Positions 23,771 to 35,040 of a DNA stretch of 64,000 nucleotides are shown here, piece after piece. Positions within the stretch are counted from its first letter, which is position 1. Every line of letters starts with the position of its first letter. The position numbers were made by a program, and so were the translations under genes. The DNA is taken from contig JBITNC010000001.1 in the NCBI GenBank assembly GCA_050084985.1, forward strand, positions 185,938,001-186,002,000, in the 5' to 3' direction. The DNA is from Nageia nagi (lineage: Eukaryota; Pinophyta). The notes beneath the pieces were generated by a model, which was not told where the DNA came from, did no database searches, and saw only the letters and a list, made by a program, of their open reading frames with translations.

Positions 23771-24900
23771 CATGGGTTCTTCTTTTTCATCCATGGATGA
23801 TAATCTATATGCTCCTAAGCCTATTGCTTCTACTACAACAAATTACCCCACCCAATTAGGTTCAAATTTACCTTTTGCTTTATAATTTGCTACTACCTTA
23901 TTGATATTCTCTTTCAAAACTAAATATACCATGTTAAACACTTTAAATTTTATCTTTTTCCCAAATGCTCTTTTGAGTTTTGCATGATATACCTTTTGAT
24001 GTTCAATGGATCTAATTCTCTTTTCTTCCAACAATTCCAACTACTATAATCTTGCTTTTCTTGCTTAATCAAAAATTTCTCCTTGCAATGAGATCCTTAG
24101 ATATGGGATATCCAATTATAATGATACAATAGCTTCATCCCCATACACCAACGAGAAAGGTGTTTCCCCAATGTCTATCCTAACACTAGTCTTGTATGCC
24201 CAAAAGTGTATAAGGTAACTATTCATGTTAATTTTCCTAGTATTTATCCCATGTTTTGGCCATAATGTTCTTGATGGTCTTGTTAATGGCTTCAGCTTGA
24301 ACATTTCCTTGAGAATAATAAACTAAAGAAAAGGTTTGCATAATATGAAACTTTTTACAAAATGCTTTCATGTATTTACCTTAAAAATTAGGTCTATTAT
24401 CCATGATCAATTGTTATGGTACACCAAACCTTATGATGATGTTTTCAGTAAGGAATACAATAATCTTATCTTGAGTGACTAACTTCATTGAAATAGCCTC
24501 CACTCACTTGGTATTGAACTCAGTAGCTGTGATGAAAAACTTGTGTCTATCCCTTGAATGATGGTTAATCATACCAATCAAATCAATGCCCTAAGTAACA
24601 AATGACCATGGTGACACAATAGAGTGCAACTCTTGAGTAGGTTGCTTTTGTAAATTGGCATGTTTTTGATATTGTAAACAAATTTTTATATAATCTTTGC
24701 AATCTTCCTCCATAGTAGGCTAATAATATCCAATTCACAAAAATTTTGTATACAAATCTTTTGCATGAAAATATCCACCACATAAACCATCATGAGCTTG
24801 TTCTAGTGTAGTAGCTATCTCATGTTATGTCAAACATCTTAGTAAAGCACCATCAAATGACATTTGATATAAAACTTCACCAATGATGAAATACCTTATT
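23770..24900 (-). pseudogene. Integrase remnant (element B)
   Basis: The C-terminal region (24040-23843) reads Gly-Lys-Phe-Glu-Pro-Asn-Trp-Val-Gly, the usual motif after the core in Tat integrases, preceded by Arg/Lys-rich sequence. At 24304-24116 is the Ala-Tyr-Lys-Thr-Ser-Val-Arg block followed by Thr-Pro-Phe-Ser-Leu-Val-Tyr-Gly. The zinc-binding region lies at about 24830-24640, broken by a frame change. The Pro-Phe-Ser-Leu-Val-Tyr block is shared with E1 and D. Confidence 0.75.
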
Positions 24901-24992
24901 GAATTTATTTTCAATCTCACTATTTCATTTTGATCAAATCCTTTATGAATTGTTTGGTGCTTCAAATAATTGTAGATATCAAAATACCAATT

Positions 24993-25560
24993 CTAAAAAT
25001 AATTCTCTTTTGTAATAAGATAGCTTTGAATTTCATGCATATATTCTATATAACAATGAGAGCTTAACTTATATATTATAAAAATAGTCTCCTCATCTTC
25101 AATTTTAATTGGTGCAAGAGAAGCTACACTTGCTATGGCATATGCATACCTATTATTGGTTTTGGGTATACTTTGAATGGTATATCTATCAAACTTATCT
25201 AATAAATCATTAACCACCAATTTATAGGGCCTTAACATTTTATATTTTGTATCAAAAATAGCCTACACTTGATTAATGATATGTTGTGAGTCCCCATATA
25301 TCTCTATGTCCTTAATTTTCAATAAAATAATAGCTTTCAATCCTAGTATTAGTGCCTCATATTTATCCATATTATTTGTACATTCAAAATTGAGTTTATA
25401 GGCCATAAGGATTACCTCATTTGTAGGAGATACCAGTATACTACCTACTCTTGATCTATAGGAACATTTTGAACCATCAAAGTATAGTATACATACCATA
25501 GGCTCATCTTCCATAGGTACACATACTCATCAGGTATGTAGATTTCATCAAAATCACACT
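24993..25560 (-). pseudogene. Second (archaeal-like) RNase H, element B
   Basis: 25514-25263 has Leu-Tyr-Phe-Asp-Gly-Ser-Lys-Cys (first catalytic Asp kept), Asn-Asn-Met-Asp-Lys-Tyr-Glu-Ala-Leu and Gly-Asp-Ser-Gln. One stop separates it from 25238-24993, where the closing block reads Asn-Arg-Tyr-Ala-Tyr-Ala-Ile-Ala-Ser-Val-Ala; the last catalytic Asp is expected in place of the second Tyr. Located between the first RNase H and integrase, the usual Tat layout. Confidence 0.8.
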
Positions 25561-25599
25561 GTTAGTGGCCTTCCATTATACCTTCACATTTTTGACACC

Positions 25600-26060
25600 A
25601 TGGATCACCCTAATATTCATATGGAAATTCTTTGTACACCACTCATTCTCCATTATAATAGAATTTAGATATCAAATCTATAATTTCCTATCCTTCAACT
25701 AGCTTTTGCTTGACCATATTAATATCAAATTCCTATATTAACATTAGCCATTTTGCTACTCTTCCTAACAAATGCTATCTATTCACAAGATATTTTAATG
25801 GATTACTAGGAATAACAACAAATGTATTGTAATATAATATGTAATGCCTCAATTTTTTAGTAGAAAATATAATACCATAGAAAAGCTTTTCCATTGGGGT
25901 ATAACTACTTTTGTATTCTATCAATGTCTTGCTGAGGTAATAAATAGCCCTCTTTATTTTCTACATCTTTTTTATAAAGCATTTCCCCCATTACATACAA
26001 CATAGTTGATATATACAAATTAGCAGGTTTGGAGAAGTCCATGGGAACTAGGATTGGTGG
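25600..26060 (-). pseudogene. First RNase H (gRNH) remnant, element B
   Basis: Readable blocks include Ala-Ile-Tyr-Tyr-Leu-Ser-Lys-Thr-Leu, then Met-Glu-Lys-Leu-Phe, Lys-Lys-Leu-Arg-His-Tyr and a Pro-Leu-Lys-Tyr-Leu block, as expected for gypsy RNase H between RT and aRNH. Stops are frequent. Confidence 0.6.
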
Positions 26061-26442
26061 GTTTAATAAGTATTCATCATTCTTAATAAATGATTAAATA
26101 TCCTACACATATCTCCAAACTGTGAAATAAATCATCTAATCAAATTGATTTTTCCATCGAGACATCTCAGTTGTTTCAAATTTTTTGGTGGGGGCATACT
26201 AATTATTGCTTTCACTTTCTTAGGATATGAATCTATTCCTCTTTTAGAAACCATAAATCCAAACAATTTTTCTAAAGTAACTCCAAAAGCACACTTTTGA
26301 GGTTTGAGTCTACTGTTGTACCTTTTTAAGATATTGAATACTTCCTTAAATGTTTGTAGGTGATCTTGGCCTTAATTTAATTTAACCATGATATCATCAA
26401 CATACACCTCAACTATATTATGAATATGCTCATGAAACATGG
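26060..26442 (-). pseudogene. RT of element B, 3' part
   Basis: Begins at the E1 insertion with Met-Phe-His-Glu-His-Ile-His-Asn and reaches the catalytic Tyr-Val-Asp-Asp at 26404-26393, followed by the thumb region (Leu-Lys-Pro-Gln-Lys-Cys-Ala-Phe-Gly-Val). It continues the part at 44620-43921. Confidence 0.8.
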
Positions 26443-27145
26443 TGTAGACACCTAAAAATGTCCCTCTTTAACTAAGTAAACATTGAAATAATCATAACTC
26501 TTTATACAGGCCTCAAACAAGCTTGAAAACTCCATTATTGGATAGCTCTCATCGAACACATGCTAAACGAGTGGTCATATAACCCCTTTTTGATAAAATT
26601 TGACTATTATGCGGTCATTTTTAATATTGTTAACTAGTTGTCAGTGTTCACCTTGAATCGTCGATGTTTTGATCCAGTCATCGGCATTCGCATTACAAAC
26701 ACCTACGATTCTGTAATAGCCAAACAAAAAACTAAAAGGAAGCTAAAATGATTCATTCTTCCAAGATGATGTGGCTAAGGGGGGTCAGTTACGACCTATA
26801 GTGGCTTTTCATTTCCCCTTACCTGCATTGGAATGTCTCACCTAAAAATCTATAAATACAAGCTAATAGATCAATCAAAAAGATCCCAATTGAACCCAAG
26901 TTTGAAGTAGGGTAATGCTGCCAAAATCTTATGAGCTCATACCTTTTTATTATTTTATGCTAGTTTCAATTTATTACATTATCATACATAGATGCTTTGA
27001 TGTTATTATCTCTTGTATGTGTGTAGGATTTACAGGTTGTTCACATCAAGGAGAGAGGCAAGCAAATCCAAAAAACAATGAAGATCTAACATTCTTATTT
27101 TGGCAATGGCATTTGTAAAAAGTCCCTTCTAAGGGCATATTGTAG
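26443..27145 (+). repeat. 5' LTR of E1 (truncated at its 3' side)
   Basis: Starts TGTAGACACC and matches 43075-43778 nearly base for base in length. The 137 bp that end the 3' LTR, and any primer-binding site, are absent here: after GGGCATATTGTAG the sequence goes straight into 20-bp repeats. TATAAATA is at 26851-26858. Differences from the 3' LTR are mostly transitions. A 67-codon open frame (26915-27118) is shared with the other LTR but has no known motif. Confidence 0.85.
26851..26858 (+). promoter_or_regulatory. TATA box in E1 LTR
   Basis: TATAAATA, conserved at 43484-43491 in the other LTR. Expected to drive the genomic transcript of E1. Confidence 0.55.
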
Positions 27146-27147
27146 AA

Positions 27148-27240
27148 ATGCCAGCGACTATAATCGAACACCAGTGACTGTAATCAAATGCCAATGACTC
27201 AATACAAATGCCAATGTTCATTGTCTAAACACTAGCAACT
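27148..27240 (+). repeat. 20-bp tandem repeats following the 5' LTR
   Basis: Five units of 20-21 bp with core ATGCCAGCGACT / ACACCAGTGACT / ATGCCAATGACT, each followed by an A-rich half such as GTAATCAA. Related arrays lie at 42040-42150 and 42493-42600, and looser matches lie within both LTRs. Confidence 0.8.
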
Positions 27241-27456
27241 TAGACTCCAAGTCATTTTGTCTCTTTTTGCTATTTTTGGAAAATGAAAAATGTATAAAAT
27301 AAATTTAAGGATACTTTTGAGTGTGATTTCTTTTCCTAGAATGCATATAGGAATGGGTAGAAAAGGTTAAATGCATATCTCTTAATTAATTTATTTTATG
27401 TATAATGGTATGCATTTACTTTCATGTTTTGGGTGAAGGGTATGTACACATTAATA

Positions 27457-28228
27457 CTTCTTATCTTGTCTACTTATGCTCTCCCTTTACCCTTCGTGCG
27501 ATCTAAGGTGACCAAAATAGACTTGGTAAGAAGGAGTAATTAATTTTTCTTTTCTTTCACAATCACATTACAAATACATTAATACTTTTTATTTTGTCTA
27601 ATTATGCTCTCCCTTTGCACTTCGTGCGATATAAGGTGACCAAAATAGACTTGATAAAAAGGAGTAATTAATTTTTCTTTTCTTGCACATTCACAATATC
27701 ATTAATTGGTTTAATTTATCTTCACATAATGACCTCTTACTAGTAAGAGGAGGCAATTTACTACACATAATACTTCCACCATTGGAAGGGGTAAATGAAT
27801 CACATTTAATTTGGAATGAACCTAAGGAAATAAATTGAGTTTTTGGGTAGTACAAATCACATTAAAAGGTTAATTAATTGGATGGGTTCGAACACATTAA
27901 GTACTTTCACTTAACAAAGTATGCTCTCACTTTTGTGCTTCAAGCAATCCTAAGTGATCAGAAATAAGTTAAGTGAAAGAGGTAAAATTTATTCACATCT
28001 TATTTGGAAATTTACTTCACATTAACACTCTTGAAGAGGTCTACCCTTACCACTCCATTGGAGGTCGAAGGGATGTGACCCTTGGAGGAGTAATTGAACC
28101 TCAATTAATTTATCTATACTTAATGGCTTTTTACTAAGTCTTCTCTTATCACTCCATTGGGGGTCGAAGAGATATGTGACTAGTAAGAAGAGGGAATTTA
28201 TCACATATAAAACTTCCATAGCTGGAAG
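27457..28228 (+). other. Leader array of stem-loop modules in E1
   Basis: At least five modules of about 70-130 bp. Modules 1 to 3 (27457-27533, 27585-27661, 27904-27979) share the core TATGCTCTC and a GTGAC-like segment. Their closing stems differ in sequence but stay paired: CTTCTTAT...GTAAGAAG, CTTTTTAT...ATAAAAAG, and CTTTCACTTAAC...GTTAAGTGAAAG. An inner stem varies the same way (CCTT/AAGG, CCTT/AAGG, CACTT/AAGTG). Modules 4 and 5 (28027-28091, 28127-28190) share an ACTCCATTG core, inner stems CCCTT/AAGGG and TCTCTT/AAGAGA, and a GTGAC segment. An 18-bp perfect palindrome CCTCTTACTAGTAAGAGG (27733-27750) looks like module 5 without its loop. Small hairpins CTTCCA/TGGAAG follow at 27773-27788 and 28213-28228. 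Function unknown; packaging, translation or dimerisation of the element RNA are possibilities. Confidence 0.7.
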
Positions 28229-28889
28229 GAGTTAATGAACATCATTAAAGAGGTTGGATAATGAATCACATTATAATTAAAAAGAACAACGGGGTTTATT
28301 AAGGTCAAGTCCACTTAAAATAAACTTTGATTGCATCACATTAAGATAAGATAAGTAAATGGACATGAATGTTTGGGTGGGTAGTATACATAAATGTATT
28401 TTATTTATTTAAATTGCATTTCATAAGGCCTTAAAGGAATAATTGAACATTAATGAGTTGGATGTCACTACCAACCGTTAATTCTTACTTCTTTGTACCC
28501 ATCGACATTACACACTTGAAGCCATAGAGCTAGTTACGCTTGGAGGTAATGACCAAGGTGACTCTCCTTTAGGTAGGAGTCAAAAAAGGAGGCTCTTCTA
28601 GAACTAAGCCACAAGCCATAGAAACTTGTGAACATTACTTAGAATTACCCAACCTACCTTGTTTAACACTTGACTAGTCAAAATAAACTAGAAAAATTAA
28701 AAAGATAAAATAAACAACTCATATCATTCATTTAACATAGATATTAAAAATATGTAAAAAAATTAAAGAAGATAATCACATCATTAAAAGTAGGTTTTGC
28801 ATATAGGTTGTTTGTGCATTAAATTGTTTTCTCAAAAACATAATATAAAAGATAAAAATAAAGTTTCTCTTTTGTGATGTTTATTTAAA
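28229..28889 (+). other. Rest of the E1 leader
   Basis: No ORF. A weak hairpin (28560-28581, GACT...AGTC) preceded by AAGGTGAC may be a decayed further module. The region ends in an A-rich stretch before the gag ATG. Confidence 0.4.
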
Positions 28890-31455
28890 ATGGTTCAAAC
28901 TAGAAGTATGATCACTAAGAAAATGCGAGAACACCCATTTGATATATAGGAAATAGATTCAGATAATATGGATTTCATAGAGTATCCAGTTAGGAGGCCA
29001 CCTCCTTTAGATGAATCAAATTCATGGGTAGTTCATTATGAAGGTAAAGATTTGGATTGGGGTTATTATCAATCTAGATTGCAAAGACAAAGTATAGAAG
29101 ATCTTACTACCAAGGCTAGAATACAAGTGTTAGATGAAGATTTAATTGAAATTCATTGTTGCTTAGCTAATCATAGGACCATTCCTAAGACATATTCTAG
29201 TTTACCAGGAGATGTTGAAAAATGAAATCAAAGGCATGATAACTTAGAAATTGACAAGGATAAATCTCGGGCCAAAACCATAGCGGTACCAAAAATTGAA
29301 CCATACAAAGCTAAATATGAAAGAGTCACACGTCTATTATCAGATGGTCGAAAGGTTAGTTCATTAATTCGCAAAGAGGGATACCCTTTTTCTCATCAAT
29401 CTTTCAAGTTAGGAAAAAATGAAATATCAATACCTACGAGTAATTTATCCCAAAGAGCTCCTTCAATAAGACAAACGGAAAAATCTTACTCTTCGAAGGG
29501 AGGATTACATAGAAGGACATCTAAGTACAATGTAGAGGAGATACCTTCCTATGAAGAACTAAAAGAATGACAACTATGTAAAATAAATGTTGGTTAAAAA
29601 TTCACGGAAATACATGCTGATGATATTAAAAAAGCCACAGAGATGCAATCTCTTTTAAAGGAAGTTGATGAATTTATTAAAATACAAGAACAGGAGGATA
29701 GAATAAAAGAGATGGAAGATAAACTTCTTAGGGATAAAAGGAGATTCATAGAACAAGAACAACCAAACAAAGAAAGAAGTGAATTCCTCGAACAAGAAAA
29801 GAAAAGACATCATAGAGAACAGAAAATTCAACTTCGTTTAAAAGAATTACAACTTGAAGAATTAGAAAATGAAAAAATTAAAAAGGAACAATATCTACAT
29901 ATGGAGAAAGAAAAACAAAGACAGTGGGAAGAATATCAAAAAAATAAAAAATTTGAAACCCGAAACTCCTAAAGGAAGTCAAATACGAAGATATCGAGAC
30001 CCCTACTTAGACAAACAAGAAGCAATGGATAAAGAGATAGCTATTTCGTTACAAAAGGAAATGGATAAAGAACTAGAACTTCAAAAATTATACGATAAAC
30101 AAAAACATGATTCCATTAAGAGTTGGGTGGAACAAATGCAAAATAAAATAAGACAACCTGATTACAAAGGAAAAGATTTATATAGAAAAAATATATCCCA
30201 AAAGCCTCCTAAAATCCCTATTCCACGATGTCATTCACCTCTTAAAATATTACCTTCACCACCATCTGAAGTTCCTTCTGATTATGAGTCTTGCACTTCA
30301 AGATCAATTTCGGAGAAGGATCCGAATACTCGAAGACATCATAGACACACTCAAGGTCGTAGAACTGATAAGGAATTAGAAGACTTTATGAAAGAATTTA
30401 TAAATCAAGAAATGAATGTTCAAGGGCTTAAAAAGTTAAATTATAAGAACATTTGTAATGAGCCTATTCATCCAAGTGTTCCAAAAAAGAAATTACCACA
30501 TAGGTTTGAACTTCCTAAGATAGAATCATTCATAGGAAGAGAGGATCCAAAAGAACAACTGAGAAAATTTACATTTTCTAGTTATCAAATAGCCAATGAT
30601 GACTCTCTAATGTTATGTATATTTCCTATGACACTCGCATGCCAAGCTTTAGATTGGTATATTAACTTGCCTATGCATAGTTTATATACGTTTGAACAAT
30701 TGGCTAATCAATTTCTTGAACACTTTAGAATCAATATTAAAGAAAAATCTTCAATTATAGATCTTGCAAGACTACAACAATTTTTCGATGAAACTATACA
30801 AGATTACATCTCAAGATGGCGGGCTATACTCACTAGTATGCCTTATACAATACCACAAGAAGAATTGGTTAAATTATTTAGTCAAAGTTGTCTAAGACCA
30901 ATAGCTAGTATTCTCCAAATTCAACAACTTAAAACTTTTGAAGAAGCTATTACTCAAGTAGTAGTTATAGAAAGAGTTAAAATTCAAGGTGGAGAATTAA
31001 AGCTCAAGAAGAAGGAATACAAAAAAGGTAATCATCATGAAAATAGTACTAAACAACCATAAAGTAATCAAATAGCTATGACAGAGCATTCTAGTCAAGC
31101 TTAAAAAAATGAAGAAAATGTTGAACCTAAGCCTAAAAGAAATTTTACCCCATTATCAAAACCATTATCTAAAATACTTAAAAGATTATGTGATAATGGT
31201 ATGATTACATTACCTGATATAAAACCTAAAAATCCTGATGCTAAAGAGAAAAAATGGTATAGGGAGAATGAATTTTGTGCTTATCATAGAAAAAAAGGAC
31301 ATAATACAAATAGATGTCAAACTTTATAGCATAAAATCCAAGACTTGATAGATAGTGGAAAAATAGATGTGGATAATCCTGTTGTGCCTTCAAATCAAAA
31401 TTTAGGGACATATCAAAATCCCTTACCTTCACATCGGCAATTATCCCAAACCAAA
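28890..31455 (+). pseudogene. gag of E1
   Basis: The chosen start, ATG at 28890, gives Met-Val-Gln-Thr-Arg, a common opening of plant gypsy Gag; a TAG follows 19 codons later. The frame is open 28968-29225 and 29643-29972, then shifts by one to 29869-31062. The middle (29643-30130) is a highly charged Lys/Glu/Gln region with coiled-coil character. The retrotransposon gag core lies at about 30590-30910 (Ala-Leu-Asp-Trp-Tyr, then Phe-Glu-Gln-Leu-Ala-Asn-Gln-Phe, then Tyr-Ile-Ser-Arg-Trp-Arg). A zinc knuckle of the form C-x2-H-x4-H-x4-C is at 31276-31317. Stops at 31060, 31102 and 31327 lie in otherwise sensible reading, the last where Gln is expected. Gag would assemble particles and bind the RNA. 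Confidence 0.85.
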
Positions 31456-31879
31456 TGAATTATACATGTAATGATAAGGATACACCATTTATAGGGACTG
31501 TAGAGGATTCAATACACATGATTGGTATAGCTACAAGAGCATAACAATATCAGGATAAATAGGATAACCCATGAAAAAACCAATTGATATCACACTCAAT
31601 TAATGTACAACCTATAGCTCCTCCACAACAATCTAAAGTTTCGATAAAAGGAGCACTTCAACGATAATTAAAAATGTCTCCAGTTAAGATGACCTTATTT
31701 GAGTTATTACAATAGTTTGGGAGTTATAGGGAAGCTATGAATCAAATTCTACAAGAAATTCAAGTGGATATTAGTAACCCCAATAATTTTATTTCAATAG
31801 TTGAAAGTTTGAAGATTTATCAACAACGTAGTATCACCTTCTACGAACAAGAAAAATAAAAAAATGACAGACAAGGCGG

Positions 31880-32366
31880 ACTTGATCCACCTTTACATAT
31901 AATGGGTAAAGTAGATGGGAAATTGTTTAAAAGAATTCTGATAGATGAAGGTTCAGCTATAAATATAATTTTAGAGGCTACATATAAAAATTTGAATTTA
32001 TCAGATTCACTTATTTTAGCCCCTTATTTACAAATTAGAGCATTTAATGATGCAGTATGTTCAACTTTGGGATCAATAGTGCTACCGATTATAGTAGGGG
32101 CTAAAACCATTCAAACTTTATTACATATAATCGAAGGAAATATTATACAATACAACGTTCTTTTAGGATGTCCATGGATTAGAGAAATGCAATGTGTTCC
32201 ATCAACTTACCATGGATGTTTAAAAAACATCTACAAAGATAAAGTTCATTATGTATTCAAAGATCCAGATCCTTATTCACATTATAACTTAATTTTCGAT
32301 CCAAATAAAGTGACATTACCATCTCCTAATTTATCAACCATATTAGTGAACAAAAATACAAGTTAA
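31880..32366 (+). pseudogene. Aspartic protease of E1
   Basis: Open from 31902 to 32366. The active-site region reads Leu-Ile-Asp-Glu-Gly-Ser-Ala-Ile-Asn-Ile-Ile with the Asp at 31944-31946; Tat proteases usually have Asp-Gly-Gly-Ser here, so a Gly-to-Glu change (GGA to GAA) is likely and may be inactivating. The later flap/body block reads Tyr-Asn-Val-Leu-Leu-Gly-Cys-Pro-Trp-Ile, close to the common Leu-Gly-Arg-Pro-Trp-Ile. It is in frame 0 while the end of gag is in frame 1. It would cut the Gag-Pol polyprotein. Confidence 0.85.
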
Positions 32367-33602
32367 TCCGAAGTCATAAAAGGAAAAGGTGATATAGTTA
32401 TATAAGATAAAGATACTTGGGAAAAGGTTGCTAAAACTTTAGACGAAAAATATGGAACTTCTTCATCAAAATAAGTGACTGCTACATCTAATAATGACTC
32501 ATTCAATGCATATCTGATCAAAGTTAAATTAACGGATTTAGGGATGGGAGAATATGACGTAGATGATGTGGTATTTAATATACCTTCATCACAAGAAGTG
32601 GGTAAAGTATCAGAATCACCTAGTGTGATTGGACAAATAGTACCTTTAGGAGAAATACCTAATTAGACAATGTTTATTTATGCGGGGATAGTAGATCCTG
32701 TGTCAACAATACTCAATCAAACATATGAAGGAAATTTCGATAATGATATGAAATATTTATCGCCATGTTCAAGAACATTTGTCTTAAACTATTTTAACAA
32801 ATGTAATTGGCAAGGATGAGGATTGGGTAGATATGAACAGGGTCCATGCAAAATAATTGAATTACAATATCAAGATCCCACTGATAAAAGGGGATTAGGT
32901 TACCAAAATAATTATAAAAATCTAGAAAATTCAAGAGAAGAGAATCTGGATTATAATGAAGAAATTTTAGAGAAAGAATCCATAGTACAAGAAAGTGTTG
33001 ATATAAGAGAAGAATAATTAAGTGAAATGGATATCTTAGAAGGGGTCAAAGTGCTCTTCATAAATAATATTGAGCCATCCTGGAATCATTCGTGCTCACC
33101 AAGTGATATACAAGAAATAATAAATAAAAATGTCAAATCATCAATTAGTCCATATTTTGATATACCATCGATAAATATGGTTACAATAAAAGAGAAAAAT
33201 ATTGAAGATCAAAATAATGAACAAATAGATGAAGTTAACAAAAATCAAAATTTAATCAAGATAATAGTTGATACTCCTACATATGAAGTAACTACCGATT
33301 TCTCTCTTATATCATCCAATCCTTCAGTGCATGAATTCAAAAACGTAGATCACATACTTGGTTCCTATGAAAATCATGTATGCACGAATGAACAAACTCA
33401 AGAATATGATGAAGAGTATAGTGTTAACGATAATGGTTGGATACCGGTACTGAATCAATTAGAAGAAGGATCATGTATGCTTACTGAAAAGGTCTTAGAA
33501 ATAAATATCAGTAATGATCCTCAAAATCCTAAAATAATTCAATTAGGAGAAAACCTCATGGAAAATGAGCAAGAAGAAATTATAACCTTATTAAAAGAAT
33601 GA
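32367..33602 (+). pseudogene. Linker between PR and RT with G-patch-like motif, E1
   Basis: Open stretches 32475-32666, 32823-33017 and 33027-33602, all in frame 0 with the protease and RT, are separated by single stops. At about 32810-32905 the reading gives Trp-Gln-Gly-stop-Gly-Leu-Gly-Arg-Tyr-Glu-Gln-Gly, and about 20 residues later Arg-Gly-Leu-Gly-Tyr, the pattern of a G-patch (glycine-rich RNA-binding) motif. The rest is acidic and Asn/Glu-rich with no other known domain. The end (33560-33650) reaches the Phe-Ala-Trp-Ser-Tyr pre-RT motif. Confidence 0.6.
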
Positions 33603-34500
33603 GAAAAGGTATTTGCATGGTCATATGCAAATATGCCTGGAATAGATCCCAAGTTATTTGTACATAATTTAGCCTTAAAGCCTGATGCTAAACCAGTTAA
33701 ATAGAAATTACATAAAATGCATCCTACTATAGCATTAATGGTAAAAGAAGAACTTCAAAAATTATTAGAAGCTAAATTCATACAACCTATAGATTATTCA
33801 GATTGGATATCTAATATGGTACCTGTGAAAAAACCAAGTGGAAAAATAAGAATATGCATAGATTTCCGTGATCTTAATAAAACTTGTCCTAAGGATGACT
33901 TCCCTCTACCTAACATTGATAGTTTGGTAGATTCGATAGCGGGACATGATATGTTGTCGTTAATGGATGGATTTTTTGGTTACAATCAAATAAAAATAGC
34001 TCCTAAAGATCAACATAAAATAGCCTTTATAACTCCTTGGGGTATCTTTTGTTATAAAGTTATGCCTTTTGGATTAAAAAATGCTGATGCAACTTATCAA
34101 AGGGCTATGACTTATATATTCCATGATTATATGCACAACATAGTAGAAGATTATGTCGATGATTTGTTGGTTAGATCTAAACATCGAGTAGATCATGGAA
34201 AAGAACTAATTAAAGTCTTGGATAGATTATTAGAACATAAAGTAAGATTAAATCCAAAAAAGTGTGTTTTTGGTGTAACCTCAGGAAAATTATTAGGATT
34301 CATTGTGTCCCGACGAGGAATTGAAATAGATCCTACTAAAGTGAAGGTAGTAGTAGATATGCCACCTCCTGCAAATCTAAAACAATTACAGAGTTTACAG
34401 GGTAAGTTACAAGCCATCAGAAGGTTTATAGCTCAACTTTCTGATAAATGTAAACCTTTTACAAAATTATTAAAAAAAGGGAGTAGTATATCATTGGGGC
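33603..34500 (+). pseudogene. Reverse transcriptase of E1
   Basis: After one TAG near 33702 (Val-Lys-stop-Lys-Leu, where Gln is expected) the frame is open from 33717. Blocks in order: Pro-Ser-Gly-Lys-Ile-Arg-Ile-Cys-Ile-Asp-Phe-Arg-Asp-Leu-Asn, Asp-Asp-Phe-Pro-Leu-Pro, Leu-Met-Asp-Gly-Phe-Phe-Gly-Tyr-Asn-Gln, Met-Pro-Phe-Gly-Leu-Lys-Asn-Ala, catalytic Tyr-Val-Asp-Asp at 34152-34163, then the thumb (Asn-Pro-Lys-Lys-Cys-Val-Phe-Gly-Val). A one-frame shift just before 34492 moves the following RNase H to frame 1. All key polymerase residues are visible. Confidence 0.92.
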
Positions 34501-35040
34501 AAAGAGCAACAAGATGCATTCGATGAAATTAAAAGATATTTATTATCCCCTCCTATCTTAAGTCCACCAAGAAAAGATATACCCTTCTTGTTATATATTT
34601 CTGCTACTAAAACTGCTTTAGGAACAATGCTTGCTCAGAAGAATGAACATAATAAAGAACAAGCTATATATTATCTGAGTAGAACATTGGTGAGCTATGA
34701 GATTAAGTACATATACTAGGAAAAATTATTTCTTGCTATCATTTTTGCTACTAAAAAACATCGACATTATATTCTCAACCATACGATGTATGTCATCTCT
34801 AAAGTAGATCCGTTGAAATATATGATGAATAAAACTTATCAAAATTCAAGAACTGTAAAGTGGATAATGCATTTAACTAAATTTGATTTACATTTTATTG
34901 GACAAAAATCAGTAAAAGGATAAGTAATTACTGATTATCTTATTGATGCTCCATTACAAGATGATAAACCCCTTGTCATTGAATTACCTGATGATGGGGT
35001 ATTTCAACTAGATGAAATTGAAATACCTGTAGAACCTAAA
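34491..35040 (+). pseudogene. First RNase H (gRNH) of E1
   Basis: Frame 1: Leu-Leu-Tyr-Ile-Ser-Ala-Thr-Lys-Thr-Ala-Leu-Gly stands where a catalytic Asp is expected, then Tyr-Tyr-Leu-Ser-Arg-Thr-Leu, Glu-Lys-Leu-Phe-Leu-Ala-Ile and Val-Asp-Pro-Leu-Lys-Tyr. Stops at about 34718 and 34921. Loss of the first Asp agrees with gRNH being a degenerate connection domain in Tat elements that carry a second RNase H. Confidence 0.8.

Noticed and set aside
26915-27118. 67-codon ORF in the E1 LTR, repeated at 43548-43751
   Set aside because: It is present twice only because LTRs are duplicates; differences change amino acids freely and no domain or start context supports it.
27457-28228. Hammerhead or other known self-cleaving ribozyme in the leader modules
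   Set aside because: The hammerhead core (CTGATGA with GAAA) is absent, and I could not match the modules to another ribozyme class by eye.
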